Of a stretch of 9,554 nt of DNA, positions 1 to 5,737 are shown piece by piece. The notes beneath the pieces are model-generated. The model was given only the letters and a program-made list of their open reading frames with translations, did no database searches and was not told the origin of the DNA. Positions within the stretch are counted from its first letter, which is position 1. Each line of letters opens with the position of its first letter. Made by a program: the position numbers and the translations under genes. Origin of the DNA: Treponema sp. (GTDB lineage: Bacteria > Spirochaetota > Spirochaetia > Treponematales > Breznakiellaceae); assembly GCA_031290325.1 (NCBI GenBank), contig JAITNU010000168.1:1-9554 (forward strand), written 5' to 3'.

Positions 1-177
1 ATAGATTTATTGGTTGAAGATAAAATAGTAATTGAATTGAAAAGCGTCAAAAGAATTGAGGACATTCATCTTGCGCAAATACTTACCTATATGAAATTAG
101 GAAAATATACAGTTGGATTAATCATTAATTTCAATGTATTATCATTAAAAGATGGAATTAAGCGTGTTGTTAATTAG
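1..177 (+). CDS. GxxExxY-family protein (PD-(D/E)XK nuclease-like), 3' end only
   Basis: The frame is open from the first base of the window and ends at TAG 175-177, giving the last 58 residues of a protein whose start lies outside the window. The visible part contains a strand ending in the VIELKSV core, then a helix around IHLAQILTYMKL, then a strand GLIINFNV followed by LKDGIKRVVN. This order and wording match the C-terminal half of the small (about 125 residue) GxxExxY proteins, which belong to the PD-(D/E)XK nuclease-like superfamily; the E-x-K of the core is visible. The biological role of the family is not settled, so no function is assigned. The gene lies in an A+T-rich patch next to a dispersed-type repeat and a gene remnant, which suits accessory DNA. 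Confidence 0.8.
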   Translation: MDLLVEDKIVIELKSVKRIEDIHLAQILTYMKLGKYTVGLIINFNVLSLKDGIKRVVN

Positions 178-190
178 AAGAAGAATAAAA

Positions 191-270
191 ACCACGGAGG
201 ACACGGAGAAACACGGAGGAAGAAAGAGATTTTGTATTCCCTCTGTGGATATTCCGTGAAACTCCGTGGT
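191..270. repeat. Imperfect inverted repeat made of CACGGAG units
   Basis: The left arm (191-220) carries three tandem copies of a CACGGAG-like word and begins ACCACGGAG. The right arm (239-270) carries the complementary words and ends CTCCGTGGT. The outermost nine bases pair exactly, and the inner units pair with a one-base offset and several mismatches. The 18-base centre is purine-rich then T-rich. Repeats of this wording occur between genes in many environmental bacteria, so this is probably one copy of a dispersed intergenic element. Its transcript could fold into a long imperfect hairpin just after the upstream gene, but there is no terminal U-run of the classic terminator type. Confidence 0.7.
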
Positions 271-277
271 TGAATTC

Positions 278-550
278 ATGGAAGGACTGAAAGTGCTCAA
301 TGAATACTTAAGTCCTGTAGATATGGAACGTTTTATCGCCCTCATGTCTCGGGAGCCTTTTGATTATACTGAATGGCATGAACATTTAGATGATAGTATA
401 AGTGTGAGAGAACTGAGCAAAAGAACTATAATTATCAAAATACCCCTTACTTCAGAATTTCCATCTGGTAGGTCCCAAAGCTACGCCGGAGCCAATAGGG
501 GGTCCATCCCTTGTTCTCAATTCCCACACGTCCGAGGCGGAATGTCTTAA
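278..550 (+). pseudogene. Remnant of a small conserved hypothetical gene
   Basis: From ATG 278 the frame encodes about 52 residues that read as a genuine protein, with the segments LKVLNEYLSPVDMERFIAL, REPFDYTEW and ISVRELSKRT. This pattern (a 'sticky' helix followed by a xFDYTxW box and a final short helix) resembles small hypothetical proteins often seen in possible toxin-antitoxin or accessory settings. The family could not be named with confidence. A GTG at 266 would extend the frame by four codons but falls inside the repeat arm, and a stop lies just upstream at 257-259. After about base 433 the translation stops looking like a conserved protein (a Ser/Gly/Pro-rich tail to TAA 548-550). 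The gene therefore appears cut at both ends: the usual N-terminal residues are replaced by the repeat, and the C-terminus is lost. Confidence 0.5.
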
Positions 551-627
551 TGACCACATCCAAATTTCCCGTTCCTGAATGGTCCGGGTCGTCAGAAAAC
601 CGGCCTTAACAACCCTAATAGTTCGTT
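434..627. other. Intergenic stretch with no recognisable gene
   Basis: This stretch of about 190 bases lies between the gene remnant and the tRNA. It is more G+C rich than the DNA to its left. The minus strand holds a short open frame ending at a TGA near base 460, with a run resembling VWELRTRDGPPIGSG. It has no ribosome binding site or start, and its family was not recognised. No clean hairpin with a T-run follows the tRNA on the minus strand, so its terminator or processing site was not found. Confidence 0.4.
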
Positions 628-699
628 CATCTCCTAGGGGATTCGAACCCCTGTTGTCGGGATGAAAACCCGATGTCCTAACCCCTAGACGAAGGAGAC
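628..699 (-). tRNA. tRNA-Glu (anticodon UUC)
   Basis: Read on the minus strand, the 72-base gene folds as a standard cloverleaf. The acceptor stem is GTCTCCT (699-693) with AGGAGAT (635-629). The D arm begins GTCTAGGGGTTAGGAC. The anticodon stem TCGGG/CCCGA has loop TTTTCAT, with anticodon TTC at 666-664. The T arm is AGGGG-TTCGAAT-CCCCT. The discriminator base is G at 628. The sequence is close to E. coli tRNA-Glu, including the T arm. No CCA is encoded, so the tail must be added after transcription. The first acceptor pair is G-U rather than G-C. A strong promoter lies immediately upstream. The gene borders the accessory-looking patch at its 3' side, the usual side for integration at tRNA genes, but no repeated copy of the tRNA 3' end is present in the window. 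Confidence 0.96.
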
Positions 700-723
700 A
701 ATTTTTAACCTCAGATAATTATA

Positions 724-752
724 AATATATCTATATGAAATTTTAATGTCAA
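724..752 (-). promoter_or_regulatory. Sigma-70-type promoter of tRNA-Glu
   Basis: On the minus strand a perfect TTGACA -35 (752-747) is followed by exactly 17 bases and TATATT (729-724), with a further TATAAT-like run just downstream. Transcription would start near 717, about 18 bases before the mature tRNA 5' end at 699, leaving a short leader for RNase P to remove. Confidence 0.75.
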
Positions 753-811
753 GTCCAAAATGCCCTTTTGGGGTTGTTTTTTCCATATAACTACCTTTTT
801 AGCCCTCATCA

Positions 812-840
812 TTGATTTTTTGAATACCATTGATTATACT
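812..840 (+). promoter_or_regulatory. Putative sigma-70 promoter of dapB-dapA
   Basis: TTGATT (812-817), 17 bases, then TATACT (835-840) gives a good match to the vegetative consensus. The predicted start near 847 leaves a leader of about 55 bases before dapB. No riboswitch-like fold (for example a lysine riboswitch, which would need well over 100 bases) fits in this leader. The promoter diverges from the tRNA-Glu promoter, with about 60 bases between the two -35 boxes. Confidence 0.55.
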
Positions 841-902
841 TCTCTCGGCTCTACCGGCTGAAGGGTTTAGGGAGGGCACATCAAATAACGAGGAGATGCG
901 GT

Positions 903-1694
903 ATGAATATCGCGATAATCGGATATGGGAAGATGGGAAGGCTTATCGAGGCTCAGGCCCTGGAGCGGGGCCATCGGATCACCACGGTGGTGGAACCCGG
1001 GAATACCCCATCCTGTCTGGGGGTGAAGACTATTGGAGAAGCAACGAAGCTCGCCGATGTGGATGTGGCCATCGAATTTACCCGCCCCAATACGGCGGTG
1101 GGGAACATCATGGCCCTGGTAGAACGGAAGATTCCCCTGGTGGTGGGTACCACGGGCTGGTACGATCAGCTCGATAGGGTGAAACAGGTGGTAGAAGAGG
1201 CAGGGGCTTCCCTGCTCTGGGCATCTAACTTTTCCCTGGGGGTGAACCTCTTCTATCGTATCGCCGCCTTTGCCGCTTCCTTGGCAGACCCCTTCCCGGA
1301 ATACGATGTGGCCGGCTTTGAGGCCCATCACAACAAGAAGGCCGACAGTCCTTCAGGGACTGCGAAAACCCTGGTGGAACGGGTCCTTGCCCAGATGACC
1401 CGGAAGCAAAAGCCGGTGTGGGATACCCTGGACCGCCCGCCGGCTCAGGACGAACTCCACTACCCCAGCATGAGGGTCGGCTCCATGCCAGGGGTCCATA
1501 CCCTGGTCTTCGATTCTCCGGCGGATACCATAGAAATCATCCATACCGCCCGCAACCGGGAAGGCTTTGCTTCAGGTGCCCTGGTGGCTGCGGAGTGGCT
1601 TCTCTCCTGCCCAGGCCCGGGGAAACCTGCCGGCGCGGCTCGTCAGGGAGTTTTTACTATGGATGATGTGTTAGGTGATTTGGTGGCCAACTAA
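903..1694 (+). CDS. dapB: 4-hydroxy-tetrahydrodipicolinate reductase (DapB)
   Basis: DapB reduces 4-hydroxy-tetrahydrodipicolinate to tetrahydrodipicolinate with NAD(P)H in the cytoplasmic lysine / diaminopimelate pathway. The 263-residue protein has the normal family length. The N-terminal nucleotide-binding fold begins with GYGKMG (residues 7-12), followed by an acidic residue at the end of the second strand (Glu31) and GTTGW (82-86). The C-terminal substrate and tetramerisation domain carries EAHHNKKADSPSGTA (140-154); its His142, His143 and Lys146 align with the family's catalytic His and Lys. RVGSMPGVH (191-199) and HTARNREGFASGAL (214-227) are also standard. A GAGGAGA ribosome binding site at about 890-896 supports ATG 903. 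dapA follows after 61 bases on the same strand, so the two probably share a transcript. Nothing in the protein looks damaged. Confidence 0.96.
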   Translation: MNIAIIGYGKMGRLIEAQALERGHRITTVVEPGNTPSCLGVKTIGEATKLADVDVAIEFTRPNTAVGNIMALVERKIPLVVGTTGWYDQLDRVKQVVEEAGASLLWASNFSLGVNLFYRIAAFAASLADPFPEYDVAGFEAHHNKKADSPSGTAKTLVERVLAQMTRKQKPVWDTLDRPPAQDELHYPSMRVGSMPGVHTLVFDSPADTIEIIHTARNREGFASGALVAAEWLLSCPGPGKPAGAARQGVFTMDDVLGDLVAN

Positions 1695-1720
1695 GCCTGG
1701 GTCTTACTACCTCAGACATG

Positions 1721-1749
1721 TTGTTCTTTTTGTGCAACCATGATACAGT
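1721..1749 (+). promoter_or_regulatory. Possible extended -10 promoter directly before dapA
   Basis: TTGTTC (1721-1726), 17 bases, then TACAGT (1744-1749) preceded by TGA, so that a TG sits one base before the -10 as in extended -10 promoters. The boxes match the consensus only moderately (3 and 4 of 6). Transcription from here would begin near 1756, the A of the dapA ATG, giving an essentially leaderless mRNA. This would fit the absence of a Shine-Dalgarno at dapA. It may also be chance. Confidence 0.3.
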
Positions 1750-1765
1750 AAGCCCATGATACAGT
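1738..1765 (+). repeat. 12-bp direct repeat covering the dapA start codon
   Basis: CCATGATACAGT occurs at 1738-1749 and again at 1754-1765, 16 bases apart. The second copy contains the dapA start (ATG 1756). The first contains a matching ATG (1740) whose frame reads Met-Ile-Gln-stop, ending at TAA 1749-1751 and so duplicating the first three codons of dapA. The intervening bases are AAGC. Confidence 0.85.
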
Positions 1766-2667
1766 TTAGTGGCGCTTATACTGCGCTCATCACCCCTATG
1801 AAGGAAAACCGTGCCGGAGGGGTTGATATTGATTACGAAGGATTCCGCAGGCTCATCAATTTCCAGCTTGAGGGGGGGATTGACGGGCTGGTTCCCCTGG
1901 GAACCACCGGGGAATGTCCCACCGTGGAACGAGAGGAGGCAGATGCTCTGATTCGGATTGCGGTGGCGGAAGTGAAGGGACGGGTACCCCTGATCATCGG
2001 GACCGGTTCCAATGCCACGAGGCATACGATTGAAAACACCAAACGGGCGAAAGACCTGGGAGCGGATGCGGCCCTGATCGTGACCCCCTATTACAATAAA
2101 CCGACAGACGAGGGGATCATCCGCCACTTTGAGGCCATTGCCAGGGAAACGGATTTTCCGATCCTGGTCTACAATATCGCCGCCCGGACGGGGAAGAACA
2201 TCAGCGCGGCGCTCATGGAACGGCTCTCCCAGATCCCGCTGATTGTAGGGGTAAAAGAAGCCTCCGGGGATATTAACCAGATAGGAACGGTTATCCGGGA
2301 TACGGCGTACCACCGGAATGCCGCTGGGATGCCCTTTGCGGTGTTCTCCGGGGACGATGCCCTCACCCTGCCGATCCTGGCCTTAGGCGGTGATGGGATC
2401 ATCTCGGTCATATCCAACCTGATCCCTGATAAAGTCACGGCTTTGGTACGGGCCTGTCGCACCGGTAACTTTGAGGAAGGCCGGCGGATTCACTACGAAC
2501 TCCTGCCCTTCATCAAGGCGGCCTTTATCGAGACTAACCCCATCCCCATCAAAACAGCCTTGTCCTGGGCGGGACTTCCCGGCGGGCCATTCCGGCTTCC
2601 CCTGGGGCCTCTGGACCAGCAGAACGAGGCTCCTCTGCGGCTGGCCTTAGCGGGTCTGGGGAGGTGA
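1756..2667 (+). CDS. dapA: 4-hydroxy-tetrahydrodipicolinate synthase (DapA)
   Basis: DapA condenses pyruvate with aspartate semialdehyde, the first committed step of lysine / diaminopimelate synthesis, and hands its product to DapB, encoded just upstream. The 303-residue protein is a complete TIM-barrel member of the family. The Schiff-base lysine is Lys167 in GVKEASG. Tyr139 (VYN), Thr50 in GTTGE (49-53) and Tyr113 in PYYNKP form the expected proton relay, and Arg144 in AARTG matches the substrate-binding Arg. The numbering runs six ahead of E. coli DapA throughout. The C-terminus (FRLPLGPL, then a short helix) is typical. The ATG at 1756 gives the usual N-terminal length, yet no Shine-Dalgarno precedes it, and a tiny Met-Ile-Gln-stop frame ends four bases before it. 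The last 119 bases overlap, in antisense, the end of the convergent GH94 frame. Confidence 0.96.
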   Translation: MIQFSGAYTALITPMKENRAGGVDIDYEGFRRLINFQLEGGIDGLVPLGTTGECPTVEREEADALIRIAVAEVKGRVPLIIGTGSNATRHTIENTKRAKDLGADAALIVTPYYNKPTDEGIIRHFEAIARETDFPILVYNIAARTGKNISAALMERLSQIPLIVGVKEASGDINQIGTVIRDTAYHRNAAGMPFAVFSGDDALTLPILALGGDGIISVISNLIPDKVTALVRACRTGNFEEGRRIHYELLPFIKAAFIETNPIPIKTALSWAGLPGGPFRLPLGPLDQQNEAPLRLALAGLGR

Positions 2668-5005
2668 CCTGTACGGTACAGCTCCGCTTGTCGTGTACCA
2701 GGGGGATGAGATTCCCCCCCAGGGATATGCCATCAACCACAAGAGCAGGAGCTGCGCCGCGGGTTACTTGGATGGTATACCACACCCCCCGGAAGAGGCG
2801 CTTGATAGACAGGGCGGTAACGTTCGCAGGGAGACAGGGGTCAATCTGCAAACCGTCGATAGTGGCCCGCAGGCCCAGAAGATACTGGCTGACATTCACA
2901 AAGGCCCACGCGGCGGTTCCGGTGAGCCAACTGTTTTTCGCTTCCCCAAACGTGGGGGCCTCCTTGCCTGCGACCATCTGGCTGTACACATAGGGTTCGG
3001 TCCGGTGCAGGTCGCTGATATCTTCCAGGTATGCAGGACAGGTACGCTGGTAAATAGCGAAAGCCTCATCAGCATTGCCCACCATGGTTTCGGCGATACT
3101 GAGCCAGGGGTTGTTGTGGCAGAAGATGCTGCCGTTTTCCTTGTACCCCGGCGGATATGTGCTGATCGCTCCCAGTTCCCGGTGGTACCTGGTGTAACAA
3201 GGCCAGAGGAGACAGGTACCGTATTGGGTGGTGAGTTTTTCTTTGACACTTTCAAGGGACCTCTTCGCTTCTCCCCGCGCAAGGCCCACACCGGCCATGA
3301 TGCACATACCCTGGGGTTCAATGAATATCTTGCCTTCTTCACATTCCTGGCTGCCGACCTTCTTGCCAAAGGCGTCGTAAGCCTGCAGGAACCAGGCCCC
3401 GTCCCAGCCGGATTGTAAAATAGCCGCCTCCATTGTTTTGACCGCACTTTCTATGCGTCTCCCCTCCTCCTGGTCGCCGAAACGAGTACAGAGGTCCCTG
3501 TACTGTCTGCCGTAGAGGACAAACATACCTGCGATGAACACACTTTCTGCAATGCCGCTTTCCCGGTCCGCGGTGGTTTGCAAATGGTTGAGGCAGTCTC
3601 CGCTTCCGATGAGGGGAAGCCCGTGGGACCCCCGGTGCTTGAGGGTGTATTGAACGCTGCGGCGGAGGTGTTCAAAGAGGGGAACCGCCGTGCCGGCCTC
3701 GTTGTTGAAGACCACCGGTTCCTGCAAAATGCCGCTGTCCCCGGTTTCGGCGATATAGGCATAGGCACAGGCCACGAGCCAAAGGGGATTGTCGTTAAAA
3801 CCACCTCTCACATCGGCGTGTTTGGTCAGGGGCCAGGTGCTCCCATCCTCAAGCTGTACCGCGGCAATATTGAGGATCCGCTCCCGTACCCGCCGGGGGA
3901 TGAGGTGGACAACGCCCAGGAGGTCCTGGCAGGAATCCCCCATGCCGCTCTCGTAAAAACGGGCACTCCGGCTCAGGTTAAAGGTTGCCATACACTGATA
4001 CTGGTTCCAGATGTTCACCATCCGGTCGAGCTTTTCATCTCCGGTCTTGACGGAAAAACGCCCCAGCAGTCCGGTCCAGTATTCCCGGAGGCGGTTGAAG
4101 GCCGCATCCACCAGAGGGTCAGTATCAAACTTCGCCAGAAGCGTTTTGGCCGGGGCCTTGTTTATCACATTCGGAGCAGCCCACTTTTCCGCTGGCAGGA
4201 GTTCCGCATAGCCCAGGATGAAAATCATGCTGGTGGATTCCCCAGGCTTCAGGGTGATGCACAGCCGGTGGCTGGCGATGGGTGCCCAGCCGTGGGCCAC
4301 GCTGTTGCCCCGGGTATCAACATGGCCCAGTACTGCCTGGGGCGTGTCCCAGCCATTAAACTGACCCAGGAAGGCGTCCCGGCTGGTATCATACCCGGCC
4401 AGGGGATGGTTCACGCTGAAATAAGCGTAATGGTTGCGCCGTTCCCGGTATTCGGTTTTATGGTAGATGACACTCCCCTCGATCTCAACTTCGCCGGTAC
4501 TGAAGTTCCGCTGAAAATTGGTGCTATCGTCTACGGCGTTCCAGAGACACCATTCCATGGCACTCACCACGGTGATATGTTTGACCCCTCCGGTCTTGTT
4601 CATGAGGGCCAGGCGGTTTATCTCGCAATCCTCCCCCAGGGGCACAAAACAGGTAAGGGCCGATGCAAGCCCGTTTTTCTCAGCCTCAATCACCGTATAA
4701 CCAAGCCCGTGGCGGCAGCGATACTGGTCCAGGGCGGTTTTTAAGGGCAGGAATCCGGGACTCCAGTGTTCATTGCCATCCTGTATATAGTAGCACCGCC
4801 CTCCGGTATCGGTGGGAACGTTGTTATACCGGTACCGGGTAATCCGGCGCAGTTTCGCGTCCCGGTAAAAGCTGTACCCCCCAGCGGTATGGGATATCAG
4901 GCTGAAGAACCTTTCGTTCCCCAGGTAGTTGATCCAGGGCAGGGGCGTCGCGGGAGTCTCAATCACATACTCCCGTGCACCATCATCAAAATAACCATAG
5001 TTCAT
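2549..5005 (-). CDS. GH94 cellobiose-phosphorylase-like protein with altered active-site loops
   Basis: GH94 phosphorylases split beta-glucosides such as cellobiose with phosphate, giving glucose 1-phosphate and glucose in the cytoplasm. This 818-residue protein follows cellobiose phosphorylase closely from the start (YGYFDD, PWINYLG, AGGYSFYRDAK) through the linker and the (alpha/alpha)6 barrel (KLDRMVNIWNQYQC 325-338, YPPGYKENG 617-625, FCHNNPW 628-634, AKNSWLTGTAAW 689-700). The Glu of YKENG and the phosphate-site His of FCHNNPW are present. Several active-site loops are shorter than in the family. The RGMGFR-like segment is missing between Gly356 and Asp357 (SGMG-DSCQD). The DGSAYHQYQ-like loop is only DGSTW (387-391). 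The ADWNDCLN motif reads GSGDCLN (467-473), keeping an Asp at 470 but losing the Trp. The loop after it is about ten residues short. The usual end comes near residue 780; a further ~39 residues are antisense to dapA. In-frame TGA at 5009-5011 fixes ATG 5005; no good Shine-Dalgarno is visible. It lies 51 bases after adk. Family membership is sure; phosphorylase activity is doubtful. Confidence 0.88.
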   Translation of the reverse strand: MNYGYFDDGAREYVIETPATPLPWINYLGNERFFSLISHTAGGYSFYRDAKLRRITRYRYNNVPTDTGGRCYYIQDGNEHWSPGFLPLKTALDQYRCRHGLGYTVIEAEKNGLASALTCFVPLGEDCEINRLALMNKTGGVKHITVVSAMEWCLWNAVDDSTNFQRNFSTGEVEIEGSVIYHKTEYRERRNHYAYFSVNHPLAGYDTSRDAFLGQFNGWDTPQAVLGHVDTRGNSVAHGWAPIASHRLCITLKPGESTSMIFILGYAELLPAEKWAAPNVINKAPAKTLLAKFDTDPLVDAAFNRLREYWTGLLGRFSVKTGDEKLDRMVNIWNQYQCMATFNLSRSARFYESGMGDSCQDLLGVVHLIPRRVRERILNIAAVQLEDGSTWPLTKHADVRGGFNDNPLWLVACAYAYIAETGDSGILQEPVVFNNEAGTAVPLFEHLRRSVQYTLKHRGSHGLPLIGSGDCLNHLQTTADRESGIAESVFIAGMFVLYGRQYRDLCTRFGDQEEGRRIESAVKTMEAAILQSGWDGAWFLQAYDAFGKKVGSQECEEGKIFIEPQGMCIMAGVGLARGEAKRSLESVKEKLTTQYGTCLLWPCYTRYHRELGAISTYPPGYKENGSIFCHNNPWLSIAETMVGNADEAFAIYQRTCPAYLEDISDLHRTEPYVYSQMVAGKEAPTFGEAKNSWLTGTAAWAFVNVSQYLLGLRATIDGLQIDPCLPANVTALSIKRLFRGVWYTIQVTRGAAPALVVDGISLGGNLIPLVHDKRSCTVQVTSPDPLRPAAEEPRSAGPEAPGEAGMARREVPPRTRLF

Positions 5006-5020
5006 GCATCATACCAGCTT

Positions 5021-5049
5021 ACTATATACCCTTTTTGACCCTTCGTCTA
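5021..5049 (-). promoter_or_regulatory. Possible promoter of the GH94 gene
   Basis: On the minus strand TAGACG (5049-5044), 17 bases, then TATAGT (5026-5021), in the gap after adk. The predicted start near 5014 leaves only about nine bases before ATG 5005, consistent with the missing ribosome binding site. The gene could instead, or also, be reached by transcripts from the oxidoreductase promoter, since no terminator is seen after adk. Confidence 0.35.
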
Positions 5050-5056
5050 TCAGCGG

Positions 5057-5689
5057 TTACCCTAGGTTCAAGGCCCGCTTGAAGTTTTCCACGACTTCGT
5101 CTACCGCAGGCTGGGCATCCACATCCACCAGGAGTCCCTGGTTCTGGTAAAATTCGATGAGGGGAGCGGTCTGTTTCCGGTAGACCTCAAGGCGCTTTAT
5201 AATCACATCCTCACGGTCATCGTCCCGGATGTACACCGCACCGCCGCAAACATCACAGCGGCCCTCCTGTTTGGGCTTGTTGAAAACCGCGTGGTAGTTG
5301 ATCCCGCATTGCCTGCAGACCCGGCGGCCTAAAAGCCGTTCCAGTACCACAGGGTCGGGGATCTCGAAATTGACCACCTTATCAGGCATGGAAAAGTCCG
5401 CCAGGGCCTCTGCCTGGAGCAGGGTCCGGGGGAACCCGTCAAGGATGTACCCCCTTTGGATATCCCCTTGGGCAAGGCGTTCCCGAACCAGGGGGATGGT
5501 GATTTCATCATCCACGAGTTTCCCGCTCTCGATAATAGCCTTGACCTTAAGACCCAGGAGACCTTTTGCCGCAATAGTGGCCCGGAAGATCGCTCCGGTG
5601 CTGATGTGAACTAGTTTAAAGATCTCCACTACTTTAGCGGCAAGGGTTCCCTTGCCCGCTCCGGGGGGACCCAAAAAGATTAATTTCAT
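5057..5689 (-). CDS. adk: Adenylate kinase, zinc-lid type
   Basis: Adenylate kinase interconverts ATP + AMP and 2 ADP in the cytoplasm. From ATG 5689 the protein is 210 residues. It has the P-loop GPPGAGKGT (7-15), the AMP-binding STGAIFR (30-36, with Ala where many members have Asp), DGFPRT (84-89), and a long LID with four cysteines at 125, 128, 145 and 148 (CRQC and CDVC), the arrangement that binds a structural zinc ion. DDRED (157-161) and the following helix complete the LID and core. The frame could be extended six bases to a GTG at 5695, but that codon overlaps the AAGGAG ribosome binding site, so ATG 5689 is preferred. The gene starts 48 bases after the oxidoreductase stop and ends 51 bases before the GH94 start, so the three are probably co-transcribed. 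A TATAAC box in the upstream gap could give adk its own weak promoter. Confidence 0.96.
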   Translation of the reverse strand: MKLIFLGPPGAGKGTLAAKVVEIFKLVHISTGAIFRATIAAKGLLGLKVKAIIESGKLVDDEITIPLVRERLAQGDIQRGYILDGFPRTLLQAEALADFSMPDKVVNFEIPDPVVLERLLGRRVCRQCGINYHAVFNKPKQEGRCDVCGGAVYIRDDDREDVIIKRLEVYRKQTAPLIEFYQNQGLLVDVDAQPAVDEVVENFKRALNLG

Positions 5690-5694
5690 GACCA

Positions 5695-5700
5695 CTCCTT
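5695..5700 (-). promoter_or_regulatory. adk: Ribosome binding site that sets the adk start
   Basis: AAGGAG on the minus strand, five bases before ATG 5689. It rules out the upstream in-frame GTG (5695-5693), which would overlap the site itself. Confidence 0.8.
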
Positions 5701-5737
5701 GTCGTTATACTTGTTGTTGCAGAGCTGTTCCACGAGC

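Noticed and set aside
191..270. Possible CRISPR array, because of the short repeated CACGGAG words
   Set aside because: The units are only 7-9 bases, nearly touching, and occur in inverted orientation. There are no spacers of uniform length and no cas genes.
755..782. CCAAAA / TTTTGG hairpin followed by a T-rich run, like a plus-strand terminator
   Set aside because: The six-pair stem is mostly A-T, no intact plus-strand gene ends before it, and it lies between two divergent promoters. Probably chance in A+T-rich DNA.
847..902. Possible lysine riboswitch before dapB
   Set aside because: The leader from the predicted start is only about 55 bases, too short for the lysine aptamer, and no conserved core was recognised.
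867..1331. A 154-codon minus-strand frame within dapB
   Set aside because: Opposite an intact, fully conserved DapB. Its Gly/His-rich content is not protein-like.
2693..3418. A 241-codon plus-strand open frame following dapA
   Set aside because: Also antisense to conserved GH94 codons, with no recognisable domain. It is a by-product of the codon use on the other strand.
3578..4744. A 388-codon open frame on the plus strand opposite the GH94 gene
   Set aside because: It is antisense to a clearly conserved protein, has no ribosome binding site, and its translation shows no family resemblance. Long antisense frames are common opposite G+C-rich genes.
5690..5737. Independent adk promoter with TATAAC as the -10
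   Set aside because: The -35 at the proper spacing (TGGAAC) matches poorly. It is noted under adk but is too weak to list as a feature.
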